DNA from: a bacterium
GTDB taxonomy: Bacteria > Verrucomicrobiota > Verrucomicrobiae > Limisphaerales > J093
Direction of reading: 5' to 3'
NCBI GenBank assembly: GCA_021839785.1
Contig: JAKCAB010000341.1
Coordinates: 1 to 8,159, forward strand
DNA length: 8,159 bases
Positions 1 through 4,828 of this stretch are shown here, one piece after another. Within the stretch, counting starts at the first letter, position 1; each line of letters starts with the position of its first letter. The position numbers and the translations under genes were made by a program. The notes under the pieces are model-generated. The model did not search any database. It saw nothing but the letters and a program-made list of their open reading frames with translations, and was not told the origin of the DNA.

Positions 1-165
1 GAACCGCTCGTGGTTCGCAGTAGGTTGCTTGCGAGGAAAAAGTGGATTAGCTCGACTCGCCGCCCCAAGCGTAATGGCGGGCGCCATGAACGAAGGCAGC
101 AACAGCGGGACGGCCAGCTTGGCGAGACGGTTGATGTAGGGCCGAGATTCAGGAAGACAACCCAT
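1..165 (-). CDS. Possible partial exported protein, N-terminus only
   Basis: An open frame begins at an ATG at 165 (minus strand) and runs 55 codons to the window edge without a stop. The product starts MGCLPESRPYINRLAKLAVP and continues with a hydrophobic stretch (about residues 15-35, rich in L, P, A, F and M) preceded by basic residues. That resembles a signal peptide or membrane anchor. It begins 9 bases after the stop of the DUF2934 gene, so the two could share a transcript. The only Shine-Dalgarno-like sequence is a weak AGGG about 9 bases upstream. I do not recognise a family, and most of the gene would lie outside the window. A chance open frame is a real possibility at this length. 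Confidence 0.3.
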   Translation of the reverse strand, partial: MGCLPESRPYINRLAKLAVPLLLPSFMAPAITLGAASRANPLFPRKQPTANHERF

Positions 166-174
166 ACACACGCC

Positions 175-396
175 CTAGCTCTTGTTGCCAGCCTGCTGCA
201 ATTCAACCTCAGCCTGCAGCCAGTGCTCGAAATGGCGCCCTGCCGGACAGCCTTCCTGCTCCCAGAGGTGGTAAGCGCGAACCGCAATTTGCTCGCGGTT
301 TGGAGCGCCCTGAGCGGTAGCGGGGGGTGTCTGTGGGTTGGGCTCTTGGGGGGATTGCTTCCGTTTTTTCATTCGTAGGAGCGCGTTAGGGTGCAT
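175..396 (-). CDS. DUF2934 domain protein
   Basis: This is a 73-residue protein. Residues 1-32 form a basic, proline- and glutamine-rich leader of low complexity. Residues 33-66 match the DUF2934 pattern: REQIAVRAYHLWEQEG, then P-x-G-R and EHWLQAEVEL, with the invariant AY-LWE and HWLQAE elements. The family is small, soluble and of unknown function, and its members are often found in soil and environmental bacteria. The annotated ATG at 396 has no clear ribosome binding site. An internal ATG at 372, giving MKKRKQSP, is an equally plausible start and would leave a 65-residue protein. The start at 396 lies inside a small inverted repeat (GTGCATTGCAC, 391-401). The gene is on the same strand as the upstream hypothetical and thioredoxin genes, but 46 bases or more separate it from them, so operon membership is uncertain. 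Confidence 0.8.
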   Translation of the reverse strand: MHPNALLRMKKRKQSPQEPNPQTPPATAQGAPNREQIAVRAYHLWEQEGCPAGRHFEHWLQAEVELQQAGNKS

Positions 397-442
397 TGCA
401 CTGCAAGTAGCCGGCGCGGGGAATCACAATGGTGCCCGGTGG

Positions 443-676
443 CTATTTAGAGTGCGCTTGGGAACGCAGGGGCTGCGGCACTCGGCGGAGTTTCCGCGGT
501 TGATGGGTGCGGTGTGAACCGGTTGATGCCAGGCGCGGAACACCCGCGACACTGTATCGTCCCCGGCTGTGATTCCGGCCGGCGCTGACTGCCCGAATCG
601 GCGTCACGACCTCAATCTGCGTCCGCCCGAAAATCATAATGCACGCCGCTATCAACAACATGAAGAGTATGCTCAT
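443..676 (-). CDS. Possible small single-helix membrane protein
   Basis: The frame gives 77 residues from an ATG at 676, only two bases after the stop codon of the Rossmann-like gene (679-681), a spacing that suggests translational coupling. The first 16 residues (MSILFMLLIAACIMIF) form one hydrophobic helix. It is followed by a basic, arginine-rich tail without a recognisable domain. The frame is open further upstream (to 733), but that part overlaps the end of the neighbouring gene. No family is recognised. The N-terminal helix and tight spacing favour a real gene. The tail looks like it could be translated non-coding DNA, so only the start of this entry is reasonably supported. Confidence 0.35.
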   Translation of the reverse strand: MSILFMLLIAACIMIFGRTQIEVVTPIRAVSAGRNHSRGRYSVAGVPRLASTGSHRTHQPRKLRRVPQPLRSQAHSK

Positions 677-678
677 AC

Positions 679-1260
679 TCACGATTTCGGTTGCAGCCTT
701 GTCGGATCGGGCCGGTTCGGCACCGGATCGCAAGCGTTGCGGCGCGGTTCGGGCAGACTGGCCGTCCGTTTCGCCCGGGTGCCGGCGGGATGGTCCTCAC
801 ACTGCAAGGCGTATTGTTTCACTCCCAGGAAAGTCATGCCCCCCTTCCGCGCCAACTCGTCCAGATAGGCTTCCGTTTCACTGCGGCCAGGTCGGGCGTA
901 AGCGCAGGGAATCACCCACCCGATGGCCGCTTCCTGACCCCGCTTGGCCGCGATCCAGCCGGCGGCCCATGGTTTGACCGCAGGCGGAAGCTCGGCTGAT
1001 CGGGCCTGGCAGAATACCACCACATCGGCTCGACGTGCCTGGTCGGTAGCGGCCAAGGCCAGTTCTGGTTCCAGCAAATCGGCATACCGACAGGAATGCC
1101 ACTCCAGGCGGCAGGCCCGGCAGAAGTCATCCAGGAGAGCGGTCAGATGCCAGAGGCAGACAAACGCCGATTCGTTTTGATGCACCATCAAGATCCGCAC
1201 CGGGCCGGGCGTTGGCCTCATGGGCACGGCGCGGGTTGGTTCGGAGTTGGGCGTATTCAT
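679..1260 (-). CDS. Uncharacterised Rossmann-like protein
   Basis: This is a 193-residue protein. After a Pro/Thr-rich leader (about 20 residues) comes a beta strand, VRILMVHQ. A helical region follows, then a tryptophan-containing strand (LEWHSCRYADLLEPEL), a second hydrophobic strand with charged lead-in (ARRADVVVFCQA), a segment SAELPPAVKPWAAGW, and a third strand IGWVIP. This alternating strand/helix order resembles receiver- or Rossmann-like folds. The string of a W-x-x-x-x-Y/F-D/A-L segment, ADVVV, then LPPAVKPW resembles hypothetical proteins I recall from Verrucomicrobiota, which usually lack assigned function. The last 40 residues are Arg/Pro-rich and probably disordered. The gene starts 18 bases after the thioredoxin stop, so it is probably the second gene of that transcript. 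No ribosome binding site is evident at 1260. An internal ATG at 1221 is an alternative start. Confidence 0.7.
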   Translation of the reverse strand: MNTPNSEPTRAVPMRPTPGPVRILMVHQNESAFVCLWHLTALLDDFCRACRLEWHSCRYADLLEPELALAATDQARRADVVVFCQARSAELPPAVKPWAAGWIAAKRGQEAAIGWVIPCAYARPGRSETEAYLDELARKGGMTFLGVKQYALQCEDHPAGTRAKRTASLPEPRRNACDPVPNRPDPTRLQPKS

Positions 1261-1278
1261 GGAGCGAGTGGTGGAAGA

Positions 1279-1620
1279 TCAGGGTTGGGTGGCAGCCAGC
1301 ACGGCCTTCGCCAGCACCGGTTCGGGTTGCACGCCGACGAATTGGCGCACCACCCGCCCGTCCTTCAAGAGAATCAAAGTCGGAATGCTGCGGATATCGA
1401 ACCGCGCCGCCAGTTCCGGGGCTTCGTCCACGTTCACTTTGGCGACGGTGACCTGTTCGCCAATGCGACCGGCCAGGTTCTGAAGAATCGTGGTCTGCAT
1501 TTGACAGGGACCGCACCAGGGCGCCCAGAAGTCCACCAACGCCACCCCCGTGGAGGTCACCTCGTCGAACAAACACGCATCCAGCGTCAGAATCGTTGGC
1601 GATGGAGATGAAATGTTCAT
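1279..1620 (-). CDS. trxA: Thioredoxin (WCGPC active site)
   Basis: This 113-residue protein matches the usual size of a single-domain cytoplasmic thioredoxin. The sequence shows the family order: VALVDFWAPWCGPCQ with redox cysteines C36 and C39, the VAKVNVDEAPELAARF segment, then IRSIPTLILLKDGRVV with the cis-proline at P80, and a closing helix. It should reduce protein disulfides as a CGPC thioredoxin does. No signal peptide is present. ATG 1620 is the only reasonable start because the frame closes at 1636-1638. It lacks a Shine-Dalgarno sequence, and the predicted sigma-54 start site near 1633 would leave a leader of only about 13 bases. It leads a minus-strand set with the Rossmann-like gene 18 bases downstream and is divergent from the fmdB/polyferredoxin pair. 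A general housekeeping role or a role dedicated to this locus are both possible. Confidence 0.95.
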   Translation of the reverse strand: MNISSPSPTILTLDACLFDEVTSTGVALVDFWAPWCGPCQMQTTILQNLAGRIGEQVTVAKVNVDEAPELAARFDIRSIPTLILLKDGRVVRQFVGVQPEPVLAKAVLAATQP

Positions 1621-1644
1621 ACGTTCAAAACACTTTCATGGTTT

Positions 1645-1659
1645 GCATCTCCCGTGCCG
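1645..1659 (-). promoter_or_regulatory. Candidate sigma-54 promoter for the thioredoxin operon
   Basis: Read on the minus strand, the motif is CGGCACGGGAGATGC followed by AA. Against the -24/-12 consensus TGGCACG-N4-TTGC(A/T) it differs at the first base and at the first T of the -12 box. It keeps the near-invariant GG and GC dinucleotides ten bases apart. Transcription would start near 1633, about 13 bases before the thioredoxin ATG. The GGGAG in the spacer could instead be a ribosome binding site for a tiny open frame, so this call has a competing explanation. Confidence 0.5.
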
Positions 1660-1668
1660 GAATCCGGC
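1656..1668. repeat. Inverted repeat next to the trx promoter
   Basis: GCCGGA and TCCGGC flank a single A, giving perfect 6-bp arms. The repeat overlaps the -24 element of the putative sigma-54 promoter, so it could be an operator. Such GC-rich short palindromes also occur by chance at this base composition. Confidence 0.3.
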
Positions 1669-1784
1669 GCAGGTTCAACAAGTCGTATTTGGCTCCTCAT
1701 TTCCCGTGCAAATAGCGCCAATCCCAATTCCCCAAACGCTACCCCGAACGGCGAGGTGCCACGGCCAAGCGTAGCAAGCCGTGT

Positions 1785-1802
1785 TGCTGCAACGTTGCAG
1801 CA
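1785..1802. promoter_or_regulatory. Perfect 18-bp palindrome, candidate activator binding site
   Basis: TGCTGCAACGTTGCAGCA is its own reverse complement over all 18 bases. It lies in non-coding DNA roughly 160 bases from the predicted start site of the thioredoxin promoter and about 138 bases from that of the FmdB promoter. That is the usual distance range of upstream activator sites for sigma-54 enhancer-binding proteins. Additional GTTGC or GCAAC pentamers occur at 1783, 1812, 1824 and 1854. Binding by the activator encoded at 2916-4298 is an inference from proximity. A site for another dimeric regulator cannot be excluded. Confidence 0.5.
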
Positions 1803-1905
1803 CGTTTCAACGCAACGGTGGAAGTTGCGCCCGGAAGCGCGTCCCCCGAAATCGCAACCGCGCCCAGTGCGTGCCTTTGGCCACGGCCGAACCGATGCCC
1901 TCGGC

Positions 1906-1920
1906 TGGCACAACATGTGC
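1906..1920 (+). promoter_or_regulatory. Candidate sigma-54 promoter for fmdB-ferredoxin
   Basis: TGGCACAACATGTGC matches the sigma-54 consensus TGGCACG-N4-TTGC. The -24 hexamer TGGCAC is perfect, GG and GC are ten bases apart, and the -12 box is GTGC rather than TTGC. The predicted start site is near 1932, giving a 5' leader of about 76 bases before the FmdB ATG. No comparable sigma-70 promoter is apparent in the same stretch. Confidence 0.55.
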
Positions 1921-1922
1921 GG

Positions 1923-1935
1923 CACCTGTCAGGTG
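1923..1935. repeat. Inverted repeat at the predicted fmdB start site
   Basis: CACCTG and CAGGTG flank one T, giving perfect 6-bp arms. The centre lies about where transcription from the sigma-54-like promoter would begin, a position suited to a repressor site. No partner protein can be named. Confidence 0.3.
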
Positions 1936-1957
1936 TGTGGTGTTAGTGTCCAAACCT

Positions 1958-1971
1958 GTCGCGCGCGCGAC
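1958..1971. repeat. 14-bp palindrome in the fmdB leader
   Basis: GTCGCGCGCGCGAC is a perfect palindrome in the predicted 5' untranslated leader, 37 bases before the FmdB start. It is mostly a CG dinucleotide run, which weakens it as a specific site. In RNA it could form a small hairpin. Confidence 0.25.
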
Positions 1972-2007
1972 TTATTGCACTGCTGGTGGCCCTCTGATTA
2001 AGGTGTT

Positions 2008-2229
2008 ATGCCACTCTTTGAATACCAATGCCGCCATTGTGGCCATCGATTCGAACGCCTGGCCAAGTCTGTCAAAGACAGACCACGCGAGTGCCCCCAT
2101 TGCGGAGCGGCGCATCCGATTAAGCTGTTGTCTCTGTTCGCCCCCGCAAACCCGGCTTCGGCCTCGACTTGTCCGGACGGGACATGTTTCACCGGCGCCT
2201 GTCCGAGGCCCAACTTCGGGAGGAACTAA
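2008..2229 (+). CDS. FmdB-family zinc-ribbon protein
   Basis: This 73-residue protein opens with MPLFEYQCRHCGHRFERL, the hallmark of the FmdB regulatory protein family (the CxxC_CXXC_SSSS domain). Cysteine pairs C8/C11 and C29/C32 form the expected zinc ribbon. The rest is low-complexity, and the C-terminus carries three further cysteines (C55, C60, C65) in TCPDGTCFTGAC, which could bind metal or be redox active. FmdB was first linked to regulation of formamidase and formate metabolism, but the molecular role of most members is unknown. ATG 2008 is preceded by AAGGTG at short spacing, so the ribosome binding site is only fair. The polyferredoxin begins 53 bases downstream on the same strand, and both probably share the sigma-54-like promoter at 1906-1920. 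Confidence 0.88.
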   Translation: MPLFEYQCRHCGHRFERLAKSVKDRPRECPHCGAAHPIKLLSLFAPANPASASTCPDGTCFTGACPRPNFGRN

Positions 2230-2268
2230 AATGCGTACGGACCTGCCATTGACAGGCTCCGATTGGTC

Positions 2269-2274
2269 GGGAGG
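2269..2274 (+). promoter_or_regulatory. Ribosome binding site supporting a TTG start
   Basis: GGGAGG lies 8 bases before the TTG at 2283. No ATG or GTG occurs in that frame between the upstream in-frame stop (2250-2252) and the first iron-sulfur motif. This site therefore decides the start of the polyferredoxin gene. Confidence 0.6.
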
Positions 2275-2282
2275 CGCATCGA

Positions 2283-2894
2283 TTGCCGGCGGAGTGGATT
2301 CGCCCGCCCGGCGCGTTGCCGGAAAAGGAATTTCTCAGCCTGTGCATTCGCTGTGCCGAGTGCATGAAGGTCTGCACGACCAACGCGTTGCAACCGGCGT
2401 TGTTCGAGACGGGGATGGCCGGCGCATTTTCGCCTCGCTTGATACCGCGGATGGGCTACTGCGAGTATAACTGCACGCTGTGCGGTCAGGTTTGCCCGAC
2501 CGGCGCGATCCAACGGTTGTCGTTGGCGGAGAAACAGACCTTTGTCATGGGCAAGGCGGTGTTCGACCCGGAGGTCTGCTTGCCGTATGCCCGGGGCGAG
2601 TCGTGCATCACCTGCGAGGAACATTGCCCCCTGCCCGAGAAGGCGATCCGGTTTCGCGAAGTCGCGGTCACCCGCCCAACCGGCGAGCGCGTGGTCGTCA
2701 AGCAGCCATTCACCGTACTGCGCCTGTGCATCGGCTGCGGCATCTGCGTCGCCAAATGTCCGGTCGAAGGTGCCCCAGGCGTGCGGCTCCTGCGCGCGGA
2801 CGCGGTGCCCGCCATCGTCCGGAAGGACTACGAAGCACTCGAAGCGTCCAACCCAGCCGGTTCCGCTCCCAACGGGAAGGGACCGGGCTACTGA
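2283..2894 (+). CDS. Multi-[4Fe-4S] ferredoxin-type electron transfer protein
   Basis: This 203-residue protein has four cysteine clusters: C21/C24/C27/C31 (CIRCAECMKVC), C60/C64/C67/C71 (CEYNCTLCGQVCP), C99/C108/C111/C115 (the last three in SCITCEEHCP), and C149/C152/C155/C159 (CIGCGICVAKCP). Sixteen cysteines could hold up to four [4Fe-4S] clusters. The segment RPPGALPEKEFL, followed by CI-RC-EC-KVC-TNALQPALFE, matches the C-terminal half of larger membrane-associated 4Fe-4S proteins I recall from PVC bacteria and deltaproteobacteria, related to the NapG/NapH/MauM type. Here the membrane part is absent. The frame is open upstream only to 2253, and those codons (REAHR before LPAEW) look family-like, so this may be a shortened descendant. 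No signal peptide is seen, so it is probably cytoplasmic. The electron donor and acceptor are unknown. It converges on the activator gene with 21 bases between the stops and no terminator in between. Confidence 0.85.
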   Translation: MPAEWIRPPGALPEKEFLSLCIRCAECMKVCTTNALQPALFETGMAGAFSPRLIPRMGYCEYNCTLCGQVCPTGAIQRLSLAEKQTFVMGKAVFDPEVCLPYARGESCITCEEHCPLPEKAIRFREVAVTRPTGERVVVKQPFTVLRLCIGCGICVAKCPVEGAPGVRLLRADAVPAIVRKDYEALEASNPAGSAPNGKGPGY

Positions 2895-2915
2895 GCGAGA
2901 CCATGCCGGCCATTT

Positions 2916-4298
2916 TCAGGCGCGTCGTGGGGGCACTTCCAAGCGTTTGATCCAGCGCCAGACGGTCGTGCGGTCCACGCCAGCGCGGCGCGCCGCCTCC
3001 GCCTTGTTGTGGCCGCAGGCGGCCAACAAATTTGAGAGCTCTTCCGGGGAGTTGATCCGCACCGCCGCTTTGCTGCCACACCTCGACCGCGCTCCCGTGG
3101 GCGAACGACTGGCCTGCTCGCAAATCTCCCGGCGTAGTTCGGTCATCCGAATCTCCACCGGCAGATCGAACAGCCCGATCTCCGGCCCCTGGCAGGTGAC
3201 GAAGGCGTGTTCGACGGCGTTTTCCAACTGGCGCACGTTGCCCGGCCAGCAGAAGTCCATGAGAATGCGCCACACATCCGCGGAAAGCCCGCTGATCGTC
3301 TTGCCGGTTTCGAGGTTGAACCGCTCCATGAAACACTTCACCAGTGGCGGAATGTCTGACTTCCGCTCGCGCAGCGACGGCACCTGAATGGGGAACACGT
3401 TCAGCCGATAGAATAAGTCCTCCCGGAACTGCCCCTCCGCCACCCGCCGACGCAAGTCCCGATGCGTGGCCGCAATCACGCGCACGTCCGCCCGGCGGAG
3501 GTGGTTCTCGCCCACCCGCTCGAATTCATGGTGTTGCAGGACGCGCAGCAGCTTCAATTGGATGAGCGGGCTGAGATCCCCAATCTCGTCCAGAAACAAC
3601 GTGCCGCCATCCGCCAATTCGAATCGTCCCGGTTTGTCCTTGATCGCGCCGGTGAACGCGCCCCGGACGTGGCCGAACAATTCGCTCTCGAGCAACGTTT
3701 CGGGCAGCGCCGAACAGTTCACCTTGACCAGCGGTTTCTGCCGGCGCGCGCTCTCGAAGTGGATGCCTTCCGCGACGAGTTCCTTGCCGGTACCCGTTTC
3801 CCCCAGGATCAGCACCGTGGCGGAGGATTCTGCCGCCAGCCGGATGTTCGCCCGCACGGCCTCCAAGGCTTCGCTGTCCCCGGTCAGGCGCGTCACGGTG
3901 GCGCCGCCCAAACGCGAACGCAGCCGCGACCCTTGTCCTTGGAGCGCCTTGAGCGGACGCAAATCCGTGAAGCTATGCACGGCGCCGATGGGTTGGCCCT
4001 GGCCGTCCCGCAACGGACGCACGTTCCGCAACACCGGCACCAACCCACCGTCCGGCCGCTCCAGCGTGCATTCCCTGGCCTCCGCGATCGCTGCGGACGA
4101 ATCCGGGGTTGCCCGCTCATCGGGGGCGGCGGCCGCCCGACAACGCAGCGTACGGCAATCCTGCCCCAGAACCTCCGTCCGCCGGTAGCCGGTCAGGATC
4201 TCCATCGTGCGATTCCACATCTGGATACGCTGCTGCAAATCGGTCACGACCACGCCGCTGGGAAGCGTCTCCAGGATGGCCTGCCAGTCCAGCTTCAT
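2916..4298 (-). CDS. Sigma-54-dependent transcriptional activator (PAS, AAA+, Fis HTH)
   Basis: This 460-residue protein has the full architecture of a bacterial enhancer-binding protein. Residues 1-112 are a PAS domain ([13 protein letters not shown] near the start; [15 protein letters not shown] before its end). Residues 135-365 are the AAA+ ATPase, with Walker A GETGTGKE (166-173), the sigma-54 contact loop GAFTGA (213-218), Walker B LFLDEIGD (234-241), an arginine-finger region (R292-R298) and [10 protein letters not shown] (351-360). Residues 418-455 are a Fis-type helix-turn-helix ([20 protein letters not shown]). There is no receiver domain, so it senses through the PAS domain. C48, C53 and C77 in or after the PAS core could be redox or metal ligands. 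Its ATG overlaps the stop of the thioredoxin-like gene (ATGA, 4295-4298). Its probable targets are the divergent promoters at 1645-1659 and 1906-1920. Confidence 0.95.
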   Translation of the reverse strand: MKLDWQAILETLPSGVVVTDLQQRIQMWNRTMEILTGYRRTEVLGQDCRTLRCRAAAAPDERATPDSSAAIAEARECTLERPDGGLVPVLRNVRPLRDGQGQPIGAVHSFTDLRPLKALQGQGSRLRSRLGGATVTRLTGDSEALEAVRANIRLAAESSATVLILGETGTGKELVAEGIHFESARRQKPLVKVNCSALPETLLESELFGHVRGAFTGAIKDKPGRFELADGGTLFLDEIGDLSPLIQLKLLRVLQHHEFERVGENHLRRADVRVIAATHRDLRRRVAEGQFREDLFYRLNVFPIQVPSLRERKSDIPPLVKCFMERFNLETGKTISGLSADVWRILMDFCWPGNVRQLENAVEHAFVTCQGPEIGLFDLPVEIRMTELRREICEQASRSPTGARSRCGSKAAVRINSPEELSNLLAACGHNKAEAARRAGVDRTTVWRWIKRLEVPPRRA

Positions 4299-4645
4299 GC
4301 GGTGCGTTCGGTCGCGTAATCGGCCAGCACGCCCCGCAGCCGCGCCTCCAATTCCAGGAAAGACGGCATTTGTTCCAAGCGGTCAATCGGGACGCCGCCG
4401 TGGAAGAGCATCAGTGTTGGCACCGTGAAAATGCTGTAACGTCCCGCCAGTTCAGGACGGTCGTCCAAATTGATCTGGGCAATCCGCACAGCGCCTTCCA
4501 ATTCGCGGGCGAGTCTGGCCAGCAATGGGGCGAGAATCTGGCATTGGCCGCACCAGGAAGCATAGAACAGCACCAGCACCGGCTCGACCGCCGACTTGAT
4601 CACGCGCTCGAACCCGGTGCCGGGGTTTTCAAGTACTGTTTTCAT
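4295..4645 (-). CDS. Thioredoxin-like protein with CGQC active site
   Basis: This is a 116-residue protein. The segment [19 protein letters not shown] gives an active site W31-C32-G33-Q34-C35, followed by [18 protein letters not shown] and [10 protein letters not shown] with the cis-proline at P76. Both redox cysteines and the fold markers are present, but glutamine replaces the usual proline between the cysteines. In this family that residue tunes redox potential and specificity. The frame stays open upstream to 4816. ATG 4645 is chosen because GGGAGA (plus-strand 4653-4658) sits 7 bases before it, and the upstream residues have no thioredoxin character. Its stop overlaps the start of the sigma-54 activator gene (ATGA), so the two are probably translated together. 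That pairing suggests a redox partner of, or signal input to, the regulator. Confidence 0.92.
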   Translation of the reverse strand: MKTVLENPGTGFERVIKSAVEPVLVLFYASWCGQCQILAPLLARLARELEGAVRIAQINLDDRPELAGRYSIFTVPTLMLFHGGVPIDRLEQMPSFLELEARLRGVLADYATERTA

Positions 4646-4652
4646 AGGTCCG

Positions 4653-4658
4653 TCTCCC
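4653..4658 (-). promoter_or_regulatory. Ribosome binding site fixing the start of the CGQC thioredoxin
   Basis: On the minus strand this reads GGGAGA, 7 bases before ATG 4645. It selects this start over the longer open frame that reaches 4816. Confidence 0.6.
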
Positions 4659-4693
4659 GTTAAGGCTGCTATTAACCGAACCGGCAGCGGCGG

Positions 4694-4715
4694 AAAAGTT
4701 GCACGCACCGCGTGC
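4694..4715 (-). terminator. Weak terminator-like hairpin downstream of nifX-like gene
   Basis: On the minus strand GCACGC-GGT-GCGTGC (4715-4701) can form a 6-bp GC stem with a 3-base loop. It is followed by AAC and four Ts. The T-tract is short and displaced, so termination would be partial at best. It lies between the NifX-like gene and the CGQC thioredoxin, where an operon break would be plausible. Confidence 0.25.
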
Positions 4716-4763
4716 CAGGGCATCAACTGCCGCCACGGGCATGCTCCGGGGGCGAGCCGGTGC

Positions 4764-4777
4764 GCAACCATGCCGCC
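4764..4777 (-). promoter_or_regulatory. Weak sigma-54-like motif upstream of the thioredoxin-activator pair
   Basis: Read on the minus strand, GGCGGCATGGTTGC has GG and GC ten bases apart and a perfect TTGC -12 box. The rest of the -24 element is poor. A start near 4752 would give a leader of about 107 bases before ATG 4645 and would allow autoregulation of the activator. Matches of this quality are expected by chance in GC-rich DNA. Confidence 0.2.
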
Positions 4778-4828
4778 GGCATTCCACGACGAGTTCCAGA
4801 CGCCTGGCGGTGGCATCTCGTCGTCGAT

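Larger units (their letters stand above)
1621..2007. other. Divergent intergenic region with putative sigma-54 control elements
   Basis: This 387-base gap separates the minus-strand thioredoxin from the plus-strand FmdB gene. I find no convincing protein gene in it. A 102-codon minus-strand frame ends in it at an ATGA overlap with the thioredoxin start, but it has no recognisable domain. The region holds a sigma-54-like motif facing each gene, a perfect 18-bp palindrome roughly midway, several GTTGC/GCAAC half-sites, and smaller inverted repeats at 1656-1668, 1923-1935 and 1958-1971. These are listed separately. Confidence 0.6.

Noticed and set aside
10..378. A 122-codon plus-strand frame at the left edge
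   Set aside because: It is antisense to the DUF2934 gene, whose conserved motif is clear, and its product has no recognisable features.
1617..1925. A 102-codon minus-strand frame whose stop overlaps the trxA ATG as ATGA
   Set aside because: The overlap is suggestive, but the product has no domain or family resemblance, it would start within the fmdB promoter region, and it covers the palindrome. I treat it as chance, with moderate confidence.
1781..2470. A 229-codon plus-strand frame across the intergenic region, fmdB and the ferredoxin start
   Set aside because: It runs out of frame through two recognisable genes and shows no family resemblance of its own.
3462..4319. A 285-codon plus-strand frame opposite the sigma-54 activator
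   Set aside because: It is antisense to conserved AAA+ motifs. Its apparent coding quality is the mirror of the activator's GC-rich codon use.
4701..4717. A second sigma-54-like motif on the minus strand starting TGGCACG
   Set aside because: The -24 hexamer is perfect, but no GC pair lies at the required ten-base spacing (the nearest are at 8 and 12). The sequence is better explained by the local inverted repeat.
4646..4816. An N-terminal extension of the CGQC thioredoxin to 173 residues
   Set aside because: The extra 57 residues do not look like thioredoxin or a clean signal peptide, while ATG 4645 has a good Shine-Dalgarno sequence and gives the normal family length.
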